Assembly (NCBI GenBank): GCA_963617485.1
Contig: CAVEPA010000003.1
Coordinates: 62,001-126,000 of the forward strand
Length of the DNA stretch: 64,000 nt
Reading direction: 5' to 3'
From: UBA1757 sp963617485
GTDB taxonomy: Bacteria > Bacteroidota > Bacteroidia > Bacteroidales > UBA1402
This document shows positions 25,272-32,454 of the stretch, piece by piece. A model generated the notes under the pieces. It was not told where the DNA came from. It searched no databases and worked only from the letters and a program-made list of their open reading frames with translations. Numbering within the stretch: the stretch's first letter is position 1; every line of letters begins with the position of its first letter. A program made the translations under genes and the position numbers.

Positions 25272-26918
25272 ATGCCTCTTGTACGCTATCCTTTTGTCAG
25301 ATTGGCCTTGGCCATAATGGCTGGCCGCCTGCTGTATGACGCTTGTCCACCCGCTGGACACCGCTATATTTTCTGGTTATTTCCTTTGGGACTGCTGCTC
25401 TTGCCGCTGCTGAGGCTGTGCCTGCGACGACGGGCCTGGCTGTGGCGTCGCTATGCCCAGACGCTATTGCTGGTGATGGCTGCGCTGATGTATGTGTCGG
25501 TATTGGCCTGGCCCGAGGCGGGGCTGGCGAGCCGTCCGCCGGCCGTGGATTTCCACGGCCCGGCGGACGGCCCCTACGCACTGCTCGTTGTGCGGCAGCC
25601 GGTGGAAAAGCCCAAGTCTTACCAAGTTCAAACCGAGTTTTTGCTCACTGAATCTTTGGACAAGCCCCGCCTGGGCCAGGCCGACAAGATGCAGCTATAT
25701 TTGCCCAAAGACAGCTTGTCCTCCGCCCTTAAGACTGGCGATGTGCTACTGCTACGCTGTCGTCCGGACAGCCTGCAGGCCGACTTGCCCTATCACCGTT
25801 ATTTGCAGCGGCAGGGCTTTGTGGCAACGGCCTATGTGCGCGCCGGTCAGTGGAGCAAGGCCGCGGTCCAGGCGCGCCTGGGGCTCAGGCGCGCCATGGA
25901 CGCGGCCCGCTCTTTTCTGATACAGCGCTACCGCAATGCCGGTCTGCAGGGCGAGCCATTGGCCTTGATTTCTGCCTTGTGTCTGGGCGACAAAACCTAT
26001 TTGGACAAAGACCAGAAAAATATGTATGCAGCGGCCGGTGTATCCCATATTCTGGCCGTGAGCGGCATGCACGTAGGAATGCTCTGCCAGTTCCTGGGGC
26101 TGCTGCTTTTCTGGATGCGTGGCAGCCGCAGCCTATGCAGGCTGCGGCAACTCTTGCTCATCGTGCTACTTTGGGGTTTCGCTTGCCTGACGGGGCTGTC
26201 GGCCTCGGTGCTGAGAGCGGTCATCATGTTCAGTGTGTCGGCCTTCGCCCTATGCATCGGGCGCAAGTCCTATACTTGGAACGCCCTGGCTTTTGCCGCT
26301 TGCCTGATGCTGTTGGTCTGCCCTTCGTATTGGCAGGACGTGAGCTTCCAGTTGAGCTTCTTGGCGGTGGCCTCCATTTTGGCCTGTCAGCCTTATTTTC
26401 AGCGCCATGCCGGCCTGGGTGCCGATTCCGGTCTGCAGGCTATGATGGTGGGTAACGTCAATGCAGCCGGGGTGGGGCAGAAGAGTCCCTGGTGGCGACA
26501 GTTGTGGCAATATCCCAAAGAACTGCTCTGCCTTTCGCTGTCGGCCCAGATAGGGACGGCCCCGCTGTCGGTCTATTACTTCCATCAGTTCTCCAACTGC
26601 TTTTGGCTGAGCAATCTTCTGCTGGTACCACTGGCTACGGTGCTTACCTATTTGGGTGTCAGCTTGTTGCTTCTGGCCGATGTCCCTTTGTTGTCGCAGG
26701 TGCTGGCCTCGGTGCTCGACTTCTGTCTGCAATGCTTTATCGACATTTCCGCCTGGTTGACGCGTTTGCCCTTGGCCCTAAGCGAGAACCTCTATCCTTC
26801 GGCTATCGAAGTGGCCTTGGTCTACCTTTTGCTACTGGTATTGCTGCAGGCTTCGCAGTGGGGCCGTCTGCATTACTGGATAGATTATCGCCTGAAACGT
26901 CGGGAATCCAAAAAATAA
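25272..26918 (+). CDS. ComEC/Rec2-family DNA-uptake channel protein
   Basis: A 548-residue polytopic membrane protein. After two N-terminal hydrophobic segments comes a soluble OB-like part (about 85-200) and then the competence core, marked by GEPLALISALCLGDKTYL and AAGVSHILAVSGMHVGML (about 255-272), with eight or more membrane helices to residue 530. It ends in a short basic tail and lacks the C-terminal metallo-beta-lactamase domain found in Bacillus ComEC. ComEC moves single-stranded DNA across the inner membrane; whether this strain is competent is not shown here. Confidence 0.88.
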   Translation: MPLVRYPFVRLALAIMAGRLLYDACPPAGHRYIFWLFPLGLLLLPLLRLCLRRRAWLWRRYAQTLLLVMAALMYVSVLAWPEAGLASRPPAVDFHGPADGPYALLVVRQPVEKPKSYQVQTEFLLTESLDKPRLGQADKMQLYLPKDSLSSALKTGDVLLLRCRPDSLQADLPYHRYLQRQGFVATAYVRAGQWSKAAVQARLGLRRAMDAARSFLIQRYRNAGLQGEPLALISALCLGDKTYLDKDQKNMYAAAGVSHILAVSGMHVGMLCQFLGLLLFWMRGSRSLCRLRQLLLIVLLWGFACLTGLSASVLRAVIMFSVSAFALCIGRKSYTWNALAFAACLMLLVCPSYWQDVSFQLSFLAVASILACQPYFQRHAGLGADSGLQAMMVGNVNAAGVGQKSPWWRQLWQYPKELLCLSLSAQIGTAPLSVYYFHQFSNCFWLSNLLLVPLATVLTYLGVSLLLLADVPLLSQVLASVLDFCLQCFIDISAWLTRLPLALSENLYPSAIEVALVYLLLLVLLQASQWGRLHYWIDYRLKRRESKK

Positions 26919-26921
26919 ATG

Positions 26922-26929
26922 TACCTTTG
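26922..26929 (+). promoter_or_regulatory. Putative -7 box for the DHH phosphoesterase gene
   Basis: TACCTTTG begins 4 bp after the ComEC stop and ends 23 bp before the ATG at 26953, giving a very short leader. No clear -33 box is seen. Confidence 0.45.
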
Positions 26930-26952
26930 CCACTTGCCTTAAACAATGAATT

Positions 26953-27981
26953 ATGATTTCCAAAATCATCGAAGAAAGTCTCATTCAGAAGGTTAACCAC
27001 TTGGTCAACGAGGCTGCCCACATCGTTATCGTGGCCCACGAGAATCCCGATGGCGATGCCATAGGTTCTTCGCTGGGTATGATGCATTTCTTGCAAGCCT
27101 ACGGCAAAGAAGATGTCAAGGTGCTCATTCCCAATGAAATACCGCATAATCTTACTTGGATGCCCGGTGCAGACCGGATATTCGTCTACACCTTGCAGGC
27201 GGAATCTTGCAAAAGAGTGCTGCAGGAGGCCGACCTCATACTCTTCCTCGATTTGAATGCTATAGAACGGACGGGTAAGATGGCTGAACTTTTCAAAGGA
27301 TTGTCGGCCCAACGCGTCTTGATAGACCATCATGAATTCCCGCAGCCTTTCGCGCCAGTCACCCTGTCGTATCCCAACATCGCTTCCACTTCCGAGCTGG
27401 TGTTCCGCTACATCTGCCGTTCGAGTTGCCTCGATTACCTTAACGAGGAAGCTGCCGTTTGCATCTATACGGGCATGATGACCGACACGGGCAATTTCGC
27501 CTACAACTCCAATCAGCCCGATATGTACATCATCGTGCATTATCTTTTGCTAAAAGGGGTGGACAAGGATGACGTTTACCGCAAGGTCTTCTATGCCTAC
27601 AGCGAAGACCGTCTGCGCATGTCGGGCTATATCCTCTACAAGGCCATGGAAATTCTGCCTGAATACCATGCGGCTGTCACGGCCATCAGCAAGCGCCGCC
27701 TGGCCAGCTTCAATTACCGGCCGGGCGATACGGAGAACATCGTGAACATGCCTCTCCAAATCGAAGGTGTTAAAATATCCATCTTCCTGCGCGAAGACAA
27801 TCCCATCCGCATATCTTTCCGTTCTATAGGCGATATTCCTGTCAATCGTTTGGCCAACAACCTGTTCGGCGGTGGCGGACATAAAAATGCCGCCGGTGCA
27901 CGCTATCGGGGCAAACTCTCCGATGCTGTAGAGATAATAAAACAAGCGCTTCCGGCCTTTGTGGAGAGCTTGGAAAAATAG
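26953..27981 (+). CDS. DHH-family phosphoesterase (NrnA-type oligoribonuclease / pAp phosphatase)
   Basis: A 342-residue cytoplasmic two-domain enzyme. The DHH domain has His29, Asp33 and Asp35 (VAHENPDGDAIGSS), Asp100 (LFLDLN) and the DHH triad Asp125-His126-His127 (LIDHHEF). The DHHA1 domain ends with the substrate loop FGGGGHKNAAGA. NrnA-type enzymes degrade very short RNAs and 3'-phosphoadenosine-5'-phosphate. The gene is followed after 33 bp by a lipoprotein gene. Confidence 0.9.
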   Translation: MISKIIEESLIQKVNHLVNEAAHIVIVAHENPDGDAIGSSLGMMHFLQAYGKEDVKVLIPNEIPHNLTWMPGADRIFVYTLQAESCKRVLQEADLILFLDLNAIERTGKMAELFKGLSAQRVLIDHHEFPQPFAPVTLSYPNIASTSELVFRYICRSSCLDYLNEEAAVCIYTGMMTDTGNFAYNSNQPDMYIIVHYLLLKGVDKDDVYRKVFYAYSEDRLRMSGYILYKAMEILPEYHAAVTAISKRRLASFNYRPGDTENIVNMPLQIEGVKISIFLREDNPIRISFRSIGDIPVNRLANNLFGGGGHKNAAGARYRGKLSDAVEIIKQALPAFVESLEK

Positions 27982-28014
27982 TAAACATCCATCAATGATA
28001 ATCCCCAACCGAAG

Positions 28015-28593
28015 ATGAAACGAACTCTCAAGACAATCTTTCTGGCAATCGCGCTGCTGGTAATGCTCTCGTTTGCCGCCTGCAGCAAGTACAAGACCTA
28101 TGCCCAGCAGCTGGAGGAAATGGAAGAATATATCGAGGCCTTCTTTGCTCATCACGAATATGTTGTGACGGAAACTTTGCCCCAGCAGGTGCCTTGGCTC
28201 GATGCCGAAGGTCATCGCCTATTCTACAAGACCGAATCTGGCATCTATATCCATGTGGTCGATACAGGACTGCAGGCCGGCAATACCAAGGCCGGACAGG
28301 TGGTGCTGGTGCGCTATACAGAAATGAGCATCAAGGGCGATTCGGTGACTTACAGCAATATGAACAGTTCCTACGAACCGGTGGAGATTTGCTACGGCAC
28401 TGTCGATACCGGTGGCCAAAGTTCCTATTATTGGGGCGATTGTCAGGCTTGGCACGAAGCGCTTACCTACGTTGGCGACTACGGTCATGTTATGCTGGTG
28501 GCTCCCACCGATATGGGCATGCCTATCTACAACAACAGCCAGTCGGAATTGTTGGCGCATTATTATGAATTGAAATTTACCTTCTGGAAATAA
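28015..28593 (+). CDS. DUF4827-like lipoprotein (FKBP-like fold)
   Basis: A 192-residue exported protein with signal peptide and lipobox (LSFAAC, lipidated Cys at about residue 23). The part after about residue 70 (SGIYIHVVDTGLQAGNTKAG and VLVRYTEMSIKGDSV) recalls FKBP-type peptidyl-prolyl isomerases, but without a clear active-site set. The content and position just before glmM fit DUF4827 proteins of Bacteroidales. The function is unknown. Only 7 bp separate it from glmM. Confidence 0.75.
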   Translation: MKRTLKTIFLAIALLVMLSFAACSKYKTYAQQLEEMEEYIEAFFAHHEYVVTETLPQQVPWLDAEGHRLFYKTESGIYIHVVDTGLQAGNTKAGQVVLVRYTEMSIKGDSVTYSNMNSSYEPVEICYGTVDTGGQSSYYWGDCQAWHEALTYVGDYGHVMLVAPTDMGMPIYNNSQSELLAHYYELKFTFWK

Positions 28594-28600
28594 TATCGTT

Positions 28601-30013
28601 ATGAATCAGTTGATTAAATCTATCTCCGGTATACGCGGGGTGGTTGGAGGTCCGGTCGACAATAGCCTCAATCCCTTCAACATCACGCGCTTTACGGCTG
28701 CTTACGCCCGCTGGATACGCAGCCATTCCACCCGTGGCTCCAACCGTATTGTGGTGGGCCGCGATGCCCGAATTTCGGGCGAAATGGTGTTCCAATTGGT
28801 GTCCGGTACCTTGATGGGTATGGGCTTTGACGTTCTTGACATCGGTCTGGCTACGACTCCTACCACCGAACTTGCCGTTACCATGACGGGGAGTGACGGC
28901 GGTATCATCATCACTGCCAGCCATAATCCCAAACAGTGGAATGCGTTGAAGCTACTCAACCAAGATGGTGAGTTCTTTGACAAGGCTGCCGGTCAATATG
29001 TGATAGAAACGGCCGAGAAGGAAGATTTTCAGTTTGCCGGTGTCGATAAACTGGGCCATTTGCAGCATGCCGATTTTACGCAAAAGCATATCGATGCGGT
29101 GCTGGCCCTCGATTTGGTAGACCGTGAAGCTATCGCTAAGGCCGATTTTCGTGTGGCCGTGGATTGTGTCAACTCGGTTGGCGGTATCGTTATTCCCCGT
29201 TTACTTGAAGCACTTGGCGTGAAGCATATCGTGGCTTTGAACTGCACGCCCAACGGCATATTCCCGCATAATCCCGAACCCCTGCCTCAGCATCTGACTG
29301 AAATCTCAGAACTGCTCAAACAAGGCAAGGCCGACCTGGGCGTGGTGGTAGACCCCGATGTAGACCGTTTGGCGTTGGTGTGCGAAAACGGCGAGATGTT
29401 CGGCGAAGAATATACGCTGGTTTCCTGTGCCGACTACGTTCTGAGTAAGACACCGGGCAATACGGTGTCCAACCTCAGTTCCACCCGCGCCCTGCGTGAT
29501 GTTACTTTGGCGCACGGCGGCAGCTACGAAGCTTCTGCCGTTGGGGAACTTAATGTGGTGACACTTATGAAAGCCAAGCATGCCGTGATTGGCGGCGAAG
29601 GCAATGGCGGTGTCATCTATCCCGCTTCACACTATGGCCGCGATGCACTGGTAGGTGTCGCTCTTTTCTTGTCTCATCTGGCGCACAAAGGCTGCAAGGT
29701 GAGCGAGTTGCGCGCCCAGTATCCCGCCTATTTTATGGACAAGCAGCGTCTTGACCTGACACCCGAAATGAAGCTTCCTGTCATTTTCGATGCCCTGAAA
29801 GCCCGATTCCAGCTGGGCGCACAGGCTTTTAACTCAGTAGTTGAGCGCGTTACCGACATCGACGGTGTCAAGATTGACTTTTCCGACAAGTGGGTGCATG
29901 TGCGCGGTTCGAATACCGAGCCCATTGCGCGCATCTATACCGAAGCCGCTACGCCTGAGGAGGCGCACAACCTTGCTGAAGAAATCAAGGCTTGGGTGCT
30001 GAGTAATCTGTAA
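28601..30013 (+). CDS. glmM: Phosphoglucosamine mutase-type phosphohexomutase
   Basis: A 470-residue alpha-D-phosphohexomutase. The active serine is Ser107 in TASHNPKQWN, the metal loop is DPDVDRL (Asp251, Asp253, Asp255), the sugar-binding loop is GGEGNGGVIYP, and the phosphate-binding loop near the C-terminus is RGSNTEPIARIY. GlmM converts glucosamine-6-phosphate to the 1-phosphate for peptidoglycan and lipopolysaccharide. The close relatives phosphomannomutase and phosphoglucomutase cannot be fully excluded. A bidirectional hairpin follows. Confidence 0.88.
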   Translation: MNQLIKSISGIRGVVGGPVDNSLNPFNITRFTAAYARWIRSHSTRGSNRIVVGRDARISGEMVFQLVSGTLMGMGFDVLDIGLATTPTTELAVTMTGSDGGIIITASHNPKQWNALKLLNQDGEFFDKAAGQYVIETAEKEDFQFAGVDKLGHLQHADFTQKHIDAVLALDLVDREAIAKADFRVAVDCVNSVGGIVIPRLLEALGVKHIVALNCTPNGIFPHNPEPLPQHLTEISELLKQGKADLGVVVDPDVDRLALVCENGEMFGEEYTLVSCADYVLSKTPGNTVSNLSSTRALRDVTLAHGGSYEASAVGELNVVTLMKAKHAVIGGEGNGGVIYPASHYGRDALVGVALFLSHLAHKGCKVSELRAQYPAYFMDKQRLDLTPEMKLPVIFDALKARFQLGAQAFNSVVERVTDIDGVKIDFSDKWVHVRGSNTEPIARIYTEAATPEEAHNLAEEIKAWVLSNL

Positions 30014-30033
30014 CTTGCCTTTGCATTGGACAA

Positions 30034-30073
30034 AAAAAGAGGCTGTGCCAAGCGGTACAGCCTCTTTTGTTTA
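30034..30073. terminator. Bidirectional terminator between glmM and rpmA
   Basis: AAAAGAGGCTGT (30036-30047) pairs perfectly with ACAGCCTCTTTT (30057-30068), with A residues before and T residues after, so it can end transcription of glmM (plus) and rpmA (minus). Confidence 0.85.
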
Positions 30074-30111
30074 TGTGTTGACGGGGATTCCCTTGCGGAA
30101 GTTCCTGTAGG

Positions 30112-30372
30112 TTAGTCCTGAGAAGGAACTACAGAAACATAGGAGCGGTCGTCTTTCTTGCGACGGAAAGTAACGACACCGTCTACCAATGCGTAAAGCG
30201 TATGATCTTTGCCAAGGCCTACGTTTTCACCGGGATGATGAACGGTACCACGCTGACGCACCAAAATGTTGCCAGCCTTAGCTACTTGGCCACCAAAAAC
30301 CTTAACGCCCAATCTCTTGCTTTCAGATTCACGGCCGTTCTTAGAACTACCTACACCTTTCTTATGTGCCAT
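30112..30372 (-). CDS. rpmA: 50S ribosomal protein L27
   Basis: An 86-residue L27 with the conserved start MAHKKGVGSSKNGRESESKR and the core GTVHHPGENVGLGKDHTLYA. No N-terminal extension of the type cleaved in Firmicutes is present. It lies 15 bp after rplU and ends the operon. Confidence 0.98.
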   Translation of the reverse strand: MAHKKGVGSSKNGRESESKRLGVKVFGGQVAKAGNILVRQRGTVHHPGENVGLGKDHTLYALVDGVVTFRRKKDDRSYVSVVPSQD

Positions 30373-30387
30373 AGTTGTATAATTTTA

Positions 30388-30702
30388 TTAAGCCAATACT
30401 ATTTCGTTAACTTTAATCTGAGAAAGATACTGACGGTGACCGTTCAGCTTTCTATAGCCTTTTCTTCTTTTCTTGTGGAAAACCAATACCTTGTCGTCCT
30501 TCAAGTGAGAAAGAACTTCGGCTTTTACCTTGGCACCTTCGATGCAAGGAGTACCAACGTTCACTTTGCCATCGTTGTCGATGAGCAATACTTTGTCAAA
30601 TTCAACCACAGAACCCTGTTCTGCTTCCAGGCGATGTACATACAGTTTCTGGCCTGCTTCTGCCTTGAACTGCTGTCCCGCAATTTCTACAATTGCATAC
30701 AT
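30388..30702 (-). CDS. rplU: 50S ribosomal protein L21
   Basis: A 104-residue L21 (starts MYAIVEIAGQQFKAEAGQKL) with the usual C-terminal RKGYRKLNGHRQYLSQIKV. It is the first gene of the rplU-rpmA operon, transcribed from a consensus promoter with a leader of roughly 80 nt. Confidence 0.98.
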   Translation of the reverse strand: MYAIVEIAGQQFKAEAGQKLYVHRLEAEQGSVVEFDKVLLIDNDGKVNVGTPCIEGAKVKAEVLSHLKDDKVLVFHKKRRKGYRKLNGHRQYLSQIKVNEIVLA

Positions 30703-30738
30703 GTTATAGAACTTATTAAGTTAGGCGGTAAGGTGGGA

Positions 30739-30755
30739 TGTTCCAACGTTGAACA
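30739..30755 (-). promoter_or_regulatory. Small hairpin in the rplU leader
   Basis: In the leader RNA, TGTTC and GAACA flank an AACGTT-containing loop (17 nt nearly palindromic). It is a candidate for ribosomal-protein autoregulation, but one short hairpin is weak evidence. Confidence 0.3.
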
Positions 30756-30789
30756 GTGCCTCTTGCAAAACCTTTTCCGAAATGGACTG

Positions 30790-30820
30790 CAAAGGTAATG
30801 CCTTTTTTTGAAAAGGCAAA
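30790..30820 (-). promoter_or_regulatory. Promoter of the rplU-rpmA operon
   Basis: On the minus strand: TTTG (complement of 30817-30820), exactly 19 bp, then TACCTTTG (complement of 30790-30797). This is one of the two best matches to the Bacteroidota vegetative promoter in the window, fitting a ribosomal protein operon. Confidence 0.75.
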
Positions 30821-30849
30821 TGTTTTTGCCGGGTTTTTCCTGAGCCTCG

Positions 30850-31791
30850 TCAGGACTTGGCGATTTCGGCCAGATAGCGCTCGGCTTCGAGGGCAGCCTT
30901 GCAACCTGAGGCAGCCGCTGTGATGGCTTGACGGTAAAGCGGGTCGGCTACATCGCCGGCGGCAAAGATGCCCGGCAATTTGGTACGCGGAGTGGCCCCG
31001 TCGGTGATGATATAGCCTTGCGCATCGGTGTCGAGATAGTCGGCGAAGACCTTGGAGTGGGGCGTGTGGCCGATGGCCAGGAAAAATCCGTCGATGGCAA
31101 TGTCAACTTTTTCTTCATCGGGCTTGCCGCGACGCTTCACCAAGTGCGCGCCTTCTACGCCGTTGTCGCCGAACAGACCCAGGGTTTCGTGTTCAAAGAG
31201 AATCTGGATATTGGGCGTGTCCAGCACGCGCTGCTGCATGATTTTGGAGGCGCGAAGCTCGTTGCGGCGTACTATCATGTACACCTGTTTGGCCAGGCCG
31301 GCCAGATAGGAGGCTTCTTCGCAGGCAGTGTCACCGCCACCCACCACGGCCACATTCTTGCGGCGGTAGAAGAACCCATCGCAGGTGGCGCAGGCCGAAA
31401 CGCCCATGCCGGCATATTTTTGCTCATCGGGCAGGCCCAAGTATTTGGCCGAGGCACCGGTAGCGACAATCACCGTATCGGCTTCGATTTCCTGGCTGTC
31501 GTCTATCCACAGACGATAGGGCCGTTGCGAAAAATCAACCTTGGTGACAATGCCCGCACGCATTTCACAATGGAAACGCGAGGCTTGGGCGCGCAAATCG
31601 TCCATCAGTTGGCTGCCGGCTACACCTTGCGGATAGCCGGGAAAGTTTTCTATTTCGGTGGTGGTGATAAGTTGGCCGCCCTGTTGGATGCCTTCGTAGA
31701 GCACGGGTTGCAGATTGGCGCGTCCGGCATAGATACCGGCGGTGTAGCCGGCAGGGCCGGAGCCTATGATAAGGCAACGGATATGTTCCAT
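30850..31791 (-). CDS. trxB: Thioredoxin reductase
   Basis: A 313-residue FAD/NADPH enzyme that reduces thioredoxin. The FAD loop is GSGPAGYTAGIYAGRA (10-25), the redox pair is Cys134 and Cys137 (SACATCDGF), the NADPH loop is VVGGGDTACEEASYL, and the C-terminal FAD segment is GIFAAGDVAD. Length is standard. The upstream gene (LolA-like) stops 3 bp before its start, so the order ftsK, lolA-like, trxB forms one operon. Confidence 0.96.
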   Translation of the reverse strand: MEHIRCLIIGSGPAGYTAGIYAGRANLQPVLYEGIQQGGQLITTTEIENFPGYPQGVAGSQLMDDLRAQASRFHCEMRAGIVTKVDFSQRPYRLWIDDSQEIEADTVIVATGASAKYLGLPDEQKYAGMGVSACATCDGFFYRRKNVAVVGGGDTACEEASYLAGLAKQVYMIVRRNELRASKIMQQRVLDTPNIQILFEHETLGLFGDNGVEGAHLVKRRGKPDEEKVDIAIDGFFLAIGHTPHSKVFADYLDTDAQGYIITDGATPRTKLPGIFAAGDVADPLYRQAITAAASGCKAALEAERYLAEIAKS

Positions 31792-31794
31792 AAA

Positions 31795-32454
31795 TCAACG
31801 TAAGTCTATGACCTCAACTTGCGGATAGTTTTGCTGGGGAAACAGAAAATGACTGTCCGGAAAGTTTTGGTCGGTTTGATATTGAGTGATGCGAATGTCG
31901 GATGTGCTGCGGTTGCTGTTGACAACGCGCAGGGCAACGGTCTGCCAGGTGCTCTTGTCGAAGTAGACCTGAATTTCCTGAATATCAGCATCCTTGTCGG
32001 CGGGGCGCATACTGACACCTTTGAGGCTCTGCTTGCCGATGGTTTTGTCCTTGAGCAGGCTGCATTGCCAGCCGCGCTGGTAGAGCATGAACACCTTTAC
32101 GGGATTGAGCATGAGCAGTTCCTCGTCGCTGGGCCTGCTGAGGTTCACTTCTTGCAGATTGTCGAGATAGGTCCACAGGTCGCGGCCATCGAACCAAGCC
32201 TTCATTTCATCGGGTACTTCGAGCAGAAAACGCGCGTCTTGCAGGTCGATGCTGCCTTCGCTTTCATTGAGCTCTTGGCCTTCGACATCGGTGCTGCGGA
32301 TGCTGAACTGCGCCCTGACACCGTGGCTGCCGGCATAGGCGGCCGAGGCCTTTTGCAGGATGTCGGTGGCGGTGTTCTGCGCATGGAGGCCGAGGCCGCC
32401 CAGGCAGCAAGCCAGACAGAATACGCTTAGGGTAAAGACGAAGTTACTTCTCAT
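31795..32454 (-). CDS. LolA-like outer-membrane lipoprotein carrier
   Basis: A 219-residue periplasmic protein with a signal peptide ending near AQ (LGGLGLHAQ). The mature part follows the LolA pattern: a helix (TDILQKASAAYAGSHGVRAQF), antiparallel strands (GSIDLQDARFLLEVPDEMKAWFDG), DLWTYLDNLQEVNL, and a C-terminal strand region. LolA carries lipoproteins from inner to outer membrane. Its ATG overlaps the ftsK stop by 2-3 bases (32451-32454), a frequent neighbour pair in this phylum. Confidence 0.82.
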   Translation of the reverse strand: MRSNFVFTLSVFCLACCLGGLGLHAQNTATDILQKASAAYAGSHGVRAQFSIRSTDVEGQELNESEGSIDLQDARFLLEVPDEMKAWFDGRDLWTYLDNLQEVNLSRPSDEELLMLNPVKVFMLYQRGWQCSLLKDKTIGKQSLKGVSMRPADKDADIQEIQVYFDKSTWQTVALRVVNSNRSTSDIRITQYQTDQNFPDSHFLFPQQNYPQVEVIDLR

